From Liolophura sinensis (taxonomy: Eukaryota > Mollusca > Polyplacophora > Chitonida > Chitonidae), in NCBI RefSeq assembly GCF_032854445.1, contig NC_088295.1, forward strand, positions 8,498,501 through 8,562,500: DNA of 64,000 nt, written 5' to 3'. Numbering within the stretch: position 1 is the stretch's first letter; each line of letters opens with the position of its first letter. This document shows positions 23,528 through 36,110 of the stretch, one piece after another. The notes below the pieces were generated by a model. That model was given only the letters and a program-made list of their open reading frames with translations. It ran no database searches and had not been told where the DNA came from. A program made the position numbers and the translations under genes.

Positions 23528-25984
23528 GTAAAGCTGCTAGTTCTAATTATTTTGTTGCCAGAAGGGGTGTATCTGTAACCTTTTCTATGTGAGGATTGTT
23601 TTGTTCAGCTACCTGTGGGTGTACATCAGAGTAGCGCGAGACTAGCTTTCCTTTCCCTACATACATATGCCTCTGGCCTCACTCCATTTTGATGAAGCTG
23701 TACAAAGGAATTTCAATCTTCTGTACACAGTTAAGCTTAGGCTCACTCCTGACCAGTCCATCTATACTTGTCTTGTTCTGTGTTGATGTGGCCTCTCTGT
23801 GAACAGATGCACACCTGGATGTTAATACAGACGCTGAGTTAAGCCAGGGCAAACTGAAGCGGCAAAAATAATCTGCCAGAACATCGATATATGGCCATTG
23901 ACCAGTCCCAAGTGGCTATCATTCCAAGCTGTACAACTGAGCACTTTGCTTATTCACCCCCTCATGCTGTGTGTGATGCTAAATACCTTTAGTGAAACTG
24001 ACTATTGGTTTAAAACTGCAGTGGAACTTCAGGTGTACAGGTATTGTTTGAGCTCACCCAGGGTGGTCTGTTTATGTGAGGCTTACTTACATCAGATTTT
24101 AAACAGTAAGCTACATGTACATACATGAAACAATAAAACATAAATCCTTTTGAGCATTTCACCATTTCCTGTCTTTTGGGGAGTTCAGTACACTGACACA
24201 CACCATTATTTAAAGATTTGCTCAAGAAAGTAAGCATTTCTTCAGGAAGTTGTAAACTGGTCTGGCAAATATTCCTAAACTGTTCTACCACTTGCCTGAT
24301 AGTTAATATGTGTTAGATGTGTATCCCTATGTGGTAAAGTGGCCATTTCTTCATATATATATATATATATGTGTGTATATTCATTACTAAACTTATTATC
24401 CCATTGTTATGAGGGGAAAGAAACACAAGTACTGTCATTCGTACATATATTTTCTAATCTAACATCATAGGTCTCATTGAGTTCCTGTTCCACAAGGTTA
24501 CTGTTTGAAGAGTGCTTTTCTAGCTGTGACCTCTGATCATAATCACAGAGGTTACCTGACACGTACTACATCATTCAGCTGTCACAAAAAAATTACCTGT
24601 ATGTACCCTAACCACGGAAGTTTTATTTCATTATAATCATAGGTGTCTAATTTCAAGTTGATTTGTTGGAGCATGCTGGAGTTGACCCTTTGTGTCTGTT
24701 AGCAGGCTACTTGTCGTTTAGAGTTCATTCAAACTTAGTCTATAATGTACAGGACAGATAATCAGTAATTTGTAATCCTGGGGAGTGACACATAGAACAG
24801 CCAAGCTCCATAATATGTTAGTTACCCATTAACATGAACGACTAATCCGAACTCTAATTTGGCTCATAATGTAAGCTGATGAACTGCAGTTTAAGGCTGT
24901 AGCCAAACATAACACAATATGAATCCCAATAACTTCTATGGTTAGATGCCTTTGAAGCAGGATACGGAGTGAATATACATTTTAAGGTGCAGAGTATACA
25001 TAACTCCAAGTAGACATGTATTACCTTTGGTTCCTGGAATTCCATTTTAAATAAAATTTGGAGCAGGTTTCTCTCTATTGGGTAGCTGGCTATTGACACA
25101 GAAGAGCCTTGATAATAGTGACCATGTGTTGAGAGTAATCAGTTCAACAGCCTTATGCACTGACAGGTTATTAATGAGAAGATAGATTTACACATGGACA
25201 TGTATGTCAGCCAGGACATTTGATTTACAAAAATTCCAAGGAAAAACATCTGATTTCTCAGTTTAATAATTTTGATGTGTAGTGGTTTCGATCAGTTTAA
25301 AGCAGAAAATTTGATCATATTATTATTGATATAAAACAGCTTGATGAGTGACATTGATCTGACAAGCGTGTTAAATTTGTTTGTACTGGAAGCAGTGTTA
25401 CTATGAGCTCAGGCTTTAAGTGAAATTGTCTTCTCTGAAGACGCACAGGTACATGTCAAGTACATGGTTAATTAAGATGTTTGGTGATGTGTAAAGAGAA
25501 GTGTGACAGCATGCCGCGTGTGGTGACCTGCTTGCCAGGCCGTGTAAGCTGATACATGTACCCAAATCTTATCTGTGGCATCAACTCTGCAAAAATAGAA
25601 ATAAAGACAAGTCTGAACAAAACAGCCCATTTGTCCACAATTTGGCCGTTGTTATCAGGGAAACAAATTCTGGTGAATTTTTTTAAAAACACTTAAGGCA
25701 GAGTAGATATATACAGATTTGGATTTGTGAACTCTGCACCTGTAGCCATCTGTGAGCTGTCCACACTGCTGAAGCATGGGCCAGCAATCAGATAACTGCC
25801 CTATTTTGTGGCACTGGACGTGCATATTTGCACTCGTATGTCTGTAAATACGCTTTGTTTGGTCTATAAAGACGCAACTTTAAATCTGCTCCTTTTTGCC
25901 CTGTGAAACAGCTGGCTGCAGTATCTGTAGTGATCAACATGGGAGATTACACCCTTCTGTATACACCGCAGTGTGTAGAACAAC
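23528..25984. other. Intron 1 sequence
   Basis: Unique-looking intron DNA with an (AT)n run at 24,352-24,380. No exon or mobile element is recognisable. Confidence 0.4.
24352..24380. repeat. (AT)n microsatellite
   Basis: About ten AT dinucleotides followed by a short GTGTGT run. Confidence 0.9.
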
Positions 25985-26300
25985 ACAGATTGATTGTGCT
26001 CCTGATACTGAGCAAAGATGGGACGTAAAAAACGAGAGATTGATTGAAATGGTGTTATTGGTGTGATAATAAAAAAGTTTAGTTGCTAAAATAGATAGAA
26101 AGTTTAGATAACGCGTAATTGCAGTCTCTTACTGCTTTACCTGGTACAAAAACAGAGTGATTGTACTTCTGACGATTGGAGTAAAGGTGTGCAAGTGAAA
26201 ATTGAAGCTTAATTGAAATGGTGTTATTGATATGATAAAAACATAAAACATTCCGGATGTATAAATACTGCCTGTTGGCCTTACTAGATAGAAAGTTCAG
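25985..26300. repeat. Diverged direct duplication, ~175-bp period
   Basis: TTGATTGAAATGGTGTTATT (about 26,040) recurs as TTAATTGAAATGGTGTTATT (about 26,211). The following AGATAGAAAGTTTAG (26,093) recurs as AGATAGAAAGTTCAG (26,286), and the preceding GATTGTGCTCCTGA recurs as GATTGTACTTCTGA. This is a two-copy diverged tandem duplication in intron 1. Confidence 0.6.
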
Positions 26301-26478
26301 AAAAACATTTTTGCCTACTAGTACTAATCCTGTACATGTAGGTGCTGTGTTGCAATTTGAACTGACCTATGCATTAAACCAGGGGTGCAAACATTGTGTG
26401 TTCTCATTGAGGTTAGATATGCATATTGTAAGATTGATAGTTTAAAGAATTAAAGTTTTCGTTCATAGCAAATCCCAT

Positions 26479-26998
26479 TTGAGTTTACCTTTTAGTCAGA
26501 CAGGCTTATAACACTGGTAAATTGATGTTACCCATTGGTAGTGTCAGTTTACCGTTGGGTCAGACAGGCTTATAACACTGGTAAATTGATGTTACCCATT
26601 AATAGTGTCAGTTTACCTTTGAGTCAGACAGGCTTATAACACTGGTAAATTGATGTTACCCATTAATAGTGTCAGTTTACCTTTGAGTCAGACAGGCTTA
26701 TAACACTGGTAAATTGATGTTACCCATTAATAGTGTCAGTTTACCGTTGGGTCAGACAGGCTTATAACACTGGTAAATTGATGTTACCCATTAATAGTGT
26801 CAGTTTACCTTTGAGTCAGACAGGCTTATAACACTGGTAAATTGATGTTACCCGTTAATAGGGTCAGTTTACCTTTGAGTCAGACAGGCCTATAACACTG
26901 GTAAATTGATGTTACCCATTAATAGTGTCAGTTTACCTTTTGAGTCAGACAGGCTTATAACACTGGTAAATTGATGTTACCCCTTAATAGTGTCAGTT
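26479..26998. repeat. 64-bp tandem repeat, eight copies
   Basis: Units contain GAGTCAGACAGGCTTATAAC and ACTGGTAAATTGATGTTACC and repeat every 64 bp (CAGGCTTATA at 26,501, 26,565, 26,629 and so on). Sites CCTTTGAG/CCGTTGGG and CATTAATAG/CGTTAATAG/CCTTAATAG mark variant units. It is young and homogeneous. Confidence 0.97.
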
Positions 26999-29297
26999 GA
27001 ACCTAGCTTGTCTGTAACTCAGTTTTCAGAAGTATTAAACTTTGTTCATTTGACATCCTGTCTGTGATGATTGTTCACAGACTTGAAATTTATGTAGGGA
27101 TTTTTCCCCCCGCCCTAAACTCTGTACATGTTCCACATATATTTGGTTTGGTCAGCAACGAAGCTGTGGTTGTGGTCAGCCAGCCTGTTGTTTGGGCTGT
27201 CTGGACTGCCCAGCATTTGGAACCGCGTGGCTCATTTGTCAACTTATCCCTGCCGGCCTTGAGCTCTAATCTTCTGGTGAAGTTGTCTGTTTATTCGGAC
27301 CTCACCTGGCTTCCTAACCACTTGGCCCTTGGCTTTACTTGTGACATGCCATCAGAATAGCTGATCACTTTAACTATTGTGGATGACTTTGTTGTTTTTC
27401 TCTGGTGAAACAAAACTGGCCGCAGTGTGAAGTCTGCTGGAGTTGTGTATGTTTGAAGGTTACCTGTGTGGTTGAGGGGTTGGCCAAGCTGGGAACATTC
27501 TTTTGTTCGGTGAGACCGCTGGGTCTGATAGACCGTGCAGCCTGGGCTTGTGCTGGTGGGCTCAGCCTATGTGTGCTCTCAGATCAGTACAAATATACCC
27601 ACATTGCAACAGACATGTTTCTTCCACAGATTCCTACACACATTGATTTCTATCAGATTCCTTACATTGACCAGAAAGTAAAAACATTGCATAGACGCGA
27701 AAACTCTGCTAACCTCTCCCTTCCAAAGAAAGGAAAATTAGAGTTTGTTTTGTGACGGTTACAAATGTTTTTTTTTGGCCAAATGTCTGGATATGGCAAA
27801 TGGAAGTGAACTCCTTGTATTCAATCACAGTGGACTCGATGCTCATCTCCCACAATGGATTCTGACGGAAACAAGAAAAACATGAAAAGTGAAAGCTCAG
27901 GTCTTGCATAGTGTTGTTAGAGGTATTGGCCATTTATTACTTTTCTTTCTGTGGATTAAAAAAATGGTTTGAAATGTTTGTGGAATGGACATACTATATG
28001 TATATACAATTCTGAGATCAGGGATCTTGCGACACACTTTGGTCCTGTGCGGTTCACCATTTTGGAGTTTCTCCAAATAGACCATTTATCAGAAAAATCT
28101 TGATCTCATTATTAAATAATTATTTTTAATGAAATAACATTTTTGATGCACGCTTCCTTTCCTGTACGTCTCATAGCTGGTTTTAAAATAAATCAGTAAA
28201 TCTGAAAAATTTGTGACAGCGCATAATGAGAAATTATATTAGTTACCACATGTGAAACATACGTCTTTTGTTATAGGAGTGGGTTATCTAAAAGAACTAG
28301 TAGTTTTGCTTCAATGGCTAAGAATTGTTGTCTGGTTTGGCTTTATACCACGTTAATAATCCTGTTTCGACAGGATTGAAAACAAACTTGTCGGGTAGTG
28401 TAATGTGATAATATGAGATATGGCACAACTTTTTGGATGGCAACTTAGAACTACCCTCTTGTAAACTGTGGGATATGAGCTATCAGGAAACATGGCATGA
28501 TGGGTACACATATAAATGTTTCTTTATCGAATAGAGAAAATTGTAAAATTAGCTGAAAATTGATCAGTGATATCAGAAATACACTGTCCCTACTGGAAGG
28601 GAAGTTAAGAGAAAGCGTCCATGTACAGTATCTTTATCTTCTGTATATAAATATTTCTCATTCTTTTTCTTTGTGAAAAATAACTGAAGTTGATATGTAC
28701 ATGTACAAACATTTATTTGTTGTGTTAAAAAGTAGACTAAGAATCTTTTTTCATGAATTAAAATATTTAGTTGTGCAATGTTTCAAAGTGTAATGGCATT
28801 CAACACTTGCAGCAAACAAAGTAGTACTTCAGGAAATGTATATTGTGTATATATTTGTGTATACTCCTTGTCAAGAAATATGCTCTGTATTTTTTCCCAA
28901 CAGAAAGTACCTTGGTTTTTGGTTTTTAAAAATAAACCAAGTTCATGACCTAAAGTTGAAACTTTGTAAAGTTTTAGCTTCATATCTTTAAATCATCTAG
29001 TTTATATAAAAAAATCATCATGGGATAAAAAGTGGTTGAGAGGACAGTGTGATAGGTTTGTATTGCTTTTGTATATGAACAGTAGTTGTCCTGGTGGGAA
29101 TATGTGCACTGACATATTGTCTGTGGTGATTCTTAGACAATTAAGTCAGGTTTAACTTAAAGTTAAAAATACATGTATTGTTACAGTCTGTAAGGTTGAA
29201 TAGAATTGTGGTAATTGTTTTATATGAGTGTTTTCAGTACAGAGCGTTCTCACCAGTGGGATGTACCTGTAATTAAAGTTTTAATTCTCCTTTTCAG
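26999..29297. other. End of intron 1
   Basis: Two longer chance frames (27,064-27,360 and 27,405-27,755) lie in slightly more GC-rich DNA. They show no domain and no splice context. The end of the interval is a TTCTCCTTTTCAG acceptor. Confidence 0.4.
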
Positions 29298-29396
29298 GTG
29301 ACCTCCCGACTCCTCGAGGCAGAGCAAAGAAAGCTGGCTGTGTACACACGCGAGCTGGGCCACCACATGAGCGACCCAGGCCACCATAAAGTCACG
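29298..29396 (+). CDS. Coding exon 2 (residues 40-72)
   Basis: The acceptor TTCTCCTTTTCAG ends at 29,297 and the donor GTAACG starts at 29,397. The 99 bp are open in phase 0 and read VTSRLLEAEQRKLAVYTREL, then GHHMSDPGHHKVT. Leu45, Leu52 and Leu59 are spaced by seven, suggesting a helix that may lead into the coiled coil in exon 3. GC-rich third positions stand out against the AT-rich introns and support coding. The His-rich GHHMSDPGHH turn would interrupt the helix. Confidence 0.8.
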
Positions 29397-29938
29397 GTAA
29401 CGCCCTTTTACCTTTCCTCTCACTACCTGTACGTCAAGTCGTGTTGGGACCCAATTAGCCCTCTCACATACTGCATTATTGCCTTGTTAATGAGCACACT
29501 TCAAAGACAGGTCTCTTACACTAATTAAAAAGATGCTTTTGTTTTGTACTTGCCGTATGCTGTAATACATGGGGTGGCTACATATTATATGGCTGTCAAG
29601 TAAAGGGTACATACACATTATGTAATGCCAGTAAATACTTCATGTTTTCACACCATCTTTCATGATTACAGCTGATTCTTGAGCCGATTTTTAGGTTCAT
29701 GTTGAAGCATTCCTTGACATTGGCATTGGCCTATATCATAAAATATAAATTTTAATCGTCATAAATATATACTTATATACATATAGATTTATACATGTAA
29801 TATATAACCCTGGTTTTCGAGTTTTAACTCTTATTTTTTCTTTTATGCGATTTTAAACATGTCTGTACTTTTTGTTTTACTTTTAATGTTCATATTATCA
29901 TATCGAAAACCTTAACCGTCTCTTGTTTTCACCTTGTT
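29397..29938. other. Intron 2, first part
   Basis: AT-rich, with no feature. Confidence 0.4.
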
Positions 29939-30004
29939 CTCGCCACGATATGGCTGAAATATTGCCGATGTGGCGTAAAGCCATAATCATTCATTCATTC
30001 ATTC
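29939..30004 (+). repeat. 3' end of a second SINE family with ATTC tail
   Basis: The sequence CGCCACGATATGGCTGAAAT continues ATTGCCGATGTGGCGTAAAG and ends in (ATTC)n. From memory this is the conserved 3' end of a tRNA-derived SINE common in molluscan DNA. Only the tail is present and no head is visible to the left. Confidence 0.7.
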
Positions 30005-31958
30005 CTTGACATTGATACCGTTACAGTTAAATTGTGTGTAAGTTTCCTAATGATGCACTCAGAGAGGTATTTTTACACATGAAATGGTTACAGTAGATGC
30101 ATTTCAAAAAAATATTTCATCACCAAAAAGGAAAAAAAAAACTGAAACACTGTTTATTTATGAACATGTACTATGTAACAAACTAGATGTAGTATGTGCA
30201 GAGTGGTATCTGAAGATTTTTCGATGTAAAAAAAAAAAAATCAGTACACAGTACATAAAAAAGTACATAACATACATGTAAAAACACATTTACACGTACA
30301 TTAATACATCAACCTAGCCTTACAAAACTATGATAGATGAGATAGGTAGTTGTATGGTCAAAATTACTTGAATATGTCAGATTTGTAAACCACAGAAAGT
30401 CAGAAGAAAGAGGGAAGGCATTTAGCTTTGTTTATTTTGTCAGGTCTATAGTATGAAGTGGTAGTATATGTCATTGGTTGCTTAGAGCAATGTGGAATTT
30501 GCTGGTTCCAAGATGCCATATTATGTGCTCGTCTGCATATGCAAAACACCACTATGTCCTTCTGGCCCAAACATCAGGGTCACCTATGAGACTGACCCCC
30601 ACTGGCTCTGGATCAGTTGTCATGAAGGCAAGTAAAACAGAAAAACACCCTCAAGGGAAAAACAGGCAGGCACTGGATGTTTGTTGGCAGGATGGCAGAA
30701 AAGATACCTTCACCTCTTGTTACCTCTTGTCCTGTTAGCTATTTATATTATACCTGACCCGGCCCTTTGTACCTTCACCCGCTGATTGTATCAAAGAATG
30801 TCACAGATTGAAAAAGGGACGGCATTATTCATAAACTGCCAGTGTGCATTCACGACTCATTTTCTTTTCGTGACATAATTGCATATTCCACATTTTAACA
30901 TGGTTGCATGGCAAAAATCAAATTACAGGCGGGAATTTGTTTCCCTATTGAGTATGATTTCTTAAGCTATTTTTCGCAAAATTAATTTACGTGTGTCAGG
31001 TAAAAGCTTGTATTTAACATTGCTGACTGCTTGGGCATGACAGAAAACCAAACACTTGTAACTGCATGAATTGGAAAGTGTTAATTGTTAGCCAGGTAAA
31101 TGTCAGGTAGAGGGGTTGCTGTGGGGGCAGCCTGGCCTTAACTGTACCTGTCTACCTGTACATAGCTCTGATCTGGCATACAAGCAACGAGCTGACGAAA
31201 ACACATAACCCCGTGTAGGTGTACACTCCTATGGTTCACACACTGCCTTGACAAACCAGTCAACCATATTGATTCCTAATACAATAACTATCACGCCCCA
31301 GCATTACAATGTCAGCCACGTGCAAAGTCTGCTGCACTGGTTATATATAATTCACAATTGTTGTAAACATGTTCCATTTTCAGCTCGCAAAAGAGGTTAT
31401 GTAACGGGTAGAATTGATTGATCAGCTGTTTTATTGACCAAAGTTGCTGGTATAAGCCTGAGAAAATCTGTGCTCAACCCCAGATGGCTTCTTGTAAAGA
31501 ATAACATGCTGTGAATTGAGTCAAGGAAGATGAGTAGACATCCCAGCTGCAAGATTACCTGCACAAAACACAGTAAATCAGATTTTGAGCTTATTGCTTC
31601 AGATGTCTGTCTGTCTGTCTGTACTCAGAAAATACTAGTTTTTCTCAAGCTCAAAGTTCCTGAATGTAATTAAATTCATTTCCTAAACCAGTTATAAAAG
31701 ATGCATAAATTTAACCTGAACCTGAACAAATTCTTTCATTTTCTAAAAAGGTTGAAATGAAGATTTGGTTGATAAGCATTCAATGAATGTGAATGAATTA
31801 TTAATTTACTGTACAATTTTACCCAGATTCTTTACACATACATTTGTTATGTCATTGTATAAACATCACATTATTTCTTGTCTACAATAAATGCCATTCA
31901 TTAGTTATGTCATACATACAGATGTACATGTGTAGTTAGCTTGCTTAGGGGTGCTTAG
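30005..31958. other. Intron 2 sequence
   Basis: Non-coding, with short poly-A runs at 30,130 and 30,229 and a small (TGTC)n tract near 31,605-31,622. The open frame at 30,478-30,738 lacks splice sites or a domain. Confidence 0.4.
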
Positions 31959-32201
31959 GGGCCTCTGTGGCCGAGGGGGCTAGCACATCAGCATGGGGCA
32001 GTGACATAGGAGCCTCCCACCAATGTGGTCGCTGTGAGTTCATGTCCAGCTCATGCTGTCTTCCTCTCCAGCCATACGTGGGTAGGTCTGTCAGCAACCT
32101 GCAGATGGTCGTGAGTTTCTTCCCACCATATTGCTGGCCGCCGTCATATAAGTGAAATATTCTTGTGTACGGCATAAAACACCAATCAAATAAATAAATA
32201 A
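31959..32201 (+). repeat. RUDI-like SINE, near full length with internal deletion
   Basis: Plus-strand copy. The A-box region GGCCTCTGTGGCCGAGGGGG and B-box-like GAGTTCATGTCC are followed by the central CCTCTCCAGCCATACGTGGG, the tail TATAAGTGAAATATTCTTG and TAAATAAATAA. About 24 bp of the GC-rich centre are deleted relative to the copy at 1,450-1,709. Confidence 0.9.
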
Positions 32202-33920
32202 GGCTGCAGAATATTTCAAAATAAGTGGGATTGGGTCGGTCATACCTAAGATTTTAAAAATGAAATTTCGTCTGATTTAAAACAACTGTGCTCTACTACA
32301 TGTATATCTTGTCTGGTGTTTGGAAGACCATATGTGTGAGTATACAGACTTGCATATTCTTGTGGGTTAAAGTGCAGATATTTTTGACCAGGTAATCAGT
32401 GAGTGATAGCATCAAAGGAAAGTTTCATATCTCTGTACATGTATTTTCTGAATAAAGCTGATTGAAGTCTAATGTTAGCTGGTTGAGCTGGGAGTTCGGG
32501 GGATGACTTGGGGGAGATTTGTCTTGTTTGTGTGCACGCAGACAAACATGCTTACTGAGCCAGGGTTATGATTACCTGGAGATAATCCGCCGAGCCTTCA
32601 GGTAAACCCAGCTCTTTGCCTTACTTCCCTGTCACTGTCTTTAAACTAACAACTCTCAATACCTAGCTAATGAGGGATATGTGGTCTGAGGAAGCTGGAT
32701 AAAACAAACATCATCCGCCACTGCAGTTTATTCCCCAAGCTTACCTTGAATTACAGCAGGCATATTAGAAGCAATACCTGAAAAAGTAATGAAGTGAGAT
32801 ATTTTTTGAGATGCCTGGTGATTGTGTGTGCTCCCTGTTATACATAGCACATATGCGTGTGGTTACAACAGGTGGAAAAAGTAATCTGGAAGACCTGACA
32901 GGTAAGAGGTCAGGCATTACCTCATCGTATTAAAGTAATCAGATTATACCCTTGACTTCAAACAACATTTACACATCATTAATCCTACATATAAATCCCA
33001 ACAACATAACATCAGAAAACCATTGTGTTTTTATGTCCACATTTATTGATTCAAGGGAGATAAACAGTGAGTTCACATTTTTGTACTCAAAACTCTACAC
33101 ATGTACTACGGCTAATCAAGCAAATGAAATGCTGTTGCATTGTTCATTCTGTCTACAGTCACACCTGCAAAAGCAAAAATGGGAGGAGTGAGAAATGAAT
33201 ACATAGGGAGAAAATGAAATTAAAAACTTATAGTAACAAAATGTATTCTTTTTTTGGTTTACAAGTAGTTTCATTCTGTTTATGCTGTACTTATGTGTAC
33301 ATGCTGCATTTGTGATGAGATGTAGGCCTGTGTGTAATTTGGCCTCATCATGTATGCCATGCACTAATCATTTCTAGAGGCTTGCTGTGTAAAATAAAAA
33401 GAGAAAGACCACTACAGACCATTAAATGCATGTTTGGCAATTAAGGTGAATTTTATCTGTTAGGCTGTGATTAAACAGTATTTATCATCAGAATAATGGC
33501 TAACAGTTGTTTGTGTTGAAGATCAGTCACGATTTTTATGTGGAAAAAAAAAGCCTTTCAAACTGAAAATAATCAGCTCTGCTGCTGATGTGGAACGTCT
33601 GCTAAAAGCACTTGTATATCTTTGATAGCTCAGAGTGCTTAAATCATCCGCATTTAAAAGATTGGTGCAAATACACATGTTATGTTGGTTAAAATTAGCA
33701 ACAAGAACAAGCTGAGGTAAAATTGATGAAGGTATCATTACATGCATGCCCACTTTAAGTGCTGGGTGAATCACAGAATGTACAGAATATATCTACCTTT
33801 AGTTTTCTGTAGATGTGTTGCCACCCGGTGCATTTCTGATACATGTACAAAATAGGTGACAAACACACACGTGTGTGTATACCCGTAGAGTGTTACCGTA
33901 GTCATACACTCATCGATAAA
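32202..33920. other. Intron 2 sequence
   Basis: AT-rich, with no recognisable feature. Confidence 0.4.
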
Positions 33921-34118
33921 GGCCTCCGTGGCTGAGATGGCCAGCCCGCCAGCATGGTGTAATGACCCAGGAGCCTCTCAACAATGTGGTCACTGTGTTT
34001 GGTCCTGGGTTTCTCCCGGGCTTTCCCCGTTTTCCTTCCACCATAACGCTGGCCTCCATTGTATAAGTGAAATATTCTTGAGTGTGGCATAAAACACCAA
34101 TCAAATAAACAAATAAAT
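33921..34118 (+). repeat. RUDI-like SINE with central deletion
   Basis: The head GGCCTCCGTGGCTGAGATGG is present, but the copy jumps from GTGGTCACTGTG directly to the GGTCCTGGGTTTCTCCCGGG centre, losing about 65 bp. The tail is AAACACCAATCAAATAAACA. Flanks ATCGATAAA on the left and ATCATAAA on the right may be a degraded target duplication. Confidence 0.88.
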
Positions 34119-34203
34119 CATAAATGTATAAACACTAATTTGGAAAGGATTCACAGGATATTTTTGGTGTTGATTACCTGTAAATCTTTGGAAACCATGG
34201 GAT

Positions 34204-34434
34204 GTCCTCCGTGGCCGATTGGTTAGCTTGCTAGCGCAGCACAATGACACAGGAGTGTCTCACAAATGCGGTTGTTGTGAGCCTAGCAGATGCTGACTTC
34301 CTCTTCAGTCATTTGCAGGAAGGTCTGCTGGCAATTTGCAGATGGACTCTACCCGGTTTGTTCCTACCATAATGTTTTCCTCCATCGTATAAATGGAATA
34401 TTCTTGAGGATGGTGTAAAACAAAAGTGAAATGA
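34204..34434 (+). repeat. RUDI-like SINE, old copy
   Basis: It starts TCCTCCGTGGCCGATTGGTT (A-box) only about 85 bp after the previous copy, in the same orientation. It is more diverged, with tail ATTCTTGAGGATGGTGTAAA. The two SINEs are nested in one short segment of intron 2. Confidence 0.85.
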
Positions 34435-35179
34435 TTAAGAAAAACATCAAACAAAAAAGCAGCTTGTTTTCCAAAGAAGCTATCTGATGAGAAACACATT
34501 AAAATAAAAAAAATGTACTTTGTAGCTATGTGTAAATATACTAGGCCTTTATCTGAAAGCCTTGATGTAAAGTTTACCACAGGTAACGAAATTGATTAAC
34601 ATTGTTTTTTGCGTCATTTCACGTCACTTTCTTGTGCTCTTTGCAATTATGCTTGTGGAGCCAGGTTGTTACTGTGATTTTTGCATGTATATAGGGACTT
34701 TGTCTCATTTATTTTTGGCAGATTGTAATTCAGTGCCAGCTTTGACGTTCAGTTATTTAGAAAGGGTGGGTACAAATTTAACGAGCCTGGCACAATTTGT
34801 ATAAGTCATCATTTAAGGAAACATTGTGAATGAGTCCATTATATTGAGGGATATTGATTTCTTCTCTTAACTCCAAGATAAGTGTTTTAAGCCGATTTGT
34901 TATGTCTACATATTTTCCCTGCCAATCTGTAACAGGCTCGTGTTGTGCCACATGTCTCAATGGTTTTAATCTATAACTGTCAGTTCCGTGCTAATATGAT
35001 CAGCAGCTTGGTGTTGACTTTAGACACAGAGAGCTCAAATAGATCTTTGACAAATAAGGCAAACAGTGGATGAATGTGCTGTAAGAAAGTGATTTCATAT
35101 CCAGTTTAGAAATTTAGGTCTGCATGTTTGCTCTGTGGAACAAACTACATGTACATGGATTTTTTTTTAATTCTTGTAG
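34435..35179. other. Intron 2, last part
   Basis: Non-coding, ending in a T-rich tract and TTCTTGTAG acceptor. Confidence 0.4.
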
Positions 35180-35214
35180 AGGAAGGAGTTGGAACAGCTG
35201 AAAATCAATATCAG
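35180..35214 (+). CDS. Coding microexon 3 (residues 73-83 and two bases of codon 84)
   Basis: The 35-bp exon lies between TTTTTTAATTCTTGTAG and the donor GTAAGC. It reads RKELEQLKINI plus AG. The alternative acceptor two bases later (AGAG) would put exon 4 into a frame that meets a TAA in its second half, so the first acceptor is chosen. Leu76, Leu79 and Ile83 begin the heptad pattern that continues without a break in exon 4. This confirms the junction independently of the splice motifs. Confidence 0.78.
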
Positions 35215-35643
35215 GTAAGCATTACTGATGGCTTAGTCATATTTGTGTGCATGTTTTGTGTGTTTCATCAAACTTTTGTTTTCTTTTGTGTGGCAACTGA
35301 TATGCCTTGACCAGTGAACTTAAATGTGAGCCTATCAATCCCGCTCCCTTTGGAAAATTTGTGAGAAAATGTTTAGCAAGATGTTTATAGTGCTCAAGGC
35401 CTATTAAGCTGAGCATCAGTGGTATTTTATATATTAATATGATTGATAAATTCCATCATTTGCTTTTAAATCAAAGATGATTTAGTTCACTGTAAATGTA
35501 TTGTGCTCACAATCTAGCCAGAGCTGTGCTTTCAGTGCTGGCACTGAAATGATGTACTATTTTTCCATCTCTCAAATCTTGACCTGCACAATTAGCTTGG
35601 CATAATCAAAGCTAATCAGATGTTTTATGTTTTAACATCAAGG

Positions 35644-35885
35644 GGGCCTCAGTGGCCGAGGGGGTTAGCACGCCACCACAGCGCAATGACCCAGGTGCCT
35701 CTAGCCTTGAGTTCTGGTCCAGCTCATGCTGGCTTCCTCTCCACCCGTATGTGGGAAGATCTGCGTGGGTCGTGGGTTTCCCCTGGACTCTGCCCAGTTT
35801 CCTGCCTCCATAATGCTGGCGGCTGCTGTATAAGTGAAATATTCTTGAGTATGGCGGAAAACACCAATCAAATAAATAAATAAAT
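35644..35885 (+). repeat. RUDI-like SINE, near full length, in the short intron 3
   Basis: Plus-strand copy with head GGGCCTCAGTGGCCGAGGGG, B-box-like GAGTTCTGGTCC, centre GGTTTCCCCTGGACTCTGCC and tail AAACACCAATCAAATAAATA. It takes up almost a third of the 808-bp intron between exons 3 and 4. Confidence 0.9.
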
Positions 35886-36022
35886 CTTAGCATCAAAATA
35901 CAGGTACATGTGTTTCATTTTAACTGATTGTTTAAGTTTTAACCACTTCCAATTATGCTAAAGGTTGGATAATTACCAAGTTGTTCAGTTTTCAATGGTG
36001 TGTATTTAAATGGTGTTTTCAG

Positions 36023-36110
36023 TCGTATACGCCTCCAGTACGACCACTTAGAGAAGGAGTACAAGATAGCAGCCATGGGGGCGTTGCGGAGGAATAACCA
36101 AAGAAAAAGG
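36023..36110 (+). CDS. Coding exon 4 (residues 84-113), coiled coil and basic tract
   Basis: The acceptor GGTGTTTTCAG ends at 36,022 and the donor GTAAGT begins at 36,111. With the two bases carried over from exon 3 it reads SRIRLQYDHLEKEYKIAAMG, then ALRRNNQRKR. Ile86, Tyr90, Leu93, Tyr97 and Ala100 continue the a/d positions of the heptad. The closing LRRNNQRKR is strongly basic, resembling a nuclear localisation or nucleic-acid-contact tract. The donor end of this exon is duplicated in tandem just downstream (see the repeat at 36,088). Confidence 0.82.

Noticed and set aside
27064-27755. Two consecutive plus-strand frames of 98 and 116 codons in GC-richer DNA
   Set aside because: No recognisable domain, no consensus splice sites at useful positions, and in different frames. 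Likely chance within intron 1.
31959-32201. tRNA gene suggested by A/B-box-like sequence
   Set aside because: The boxes belong to the SINE head; no cloverleaf with acceptor pairing or anticodon arm can be made with confidence. The same holds for the other SINE copies.
35182-35214. Alternative acceptor two bases downstream for exon 3
   Set aside because: It shifts exon 4 into a frame with an early TAA and destroys the heptad pattern.
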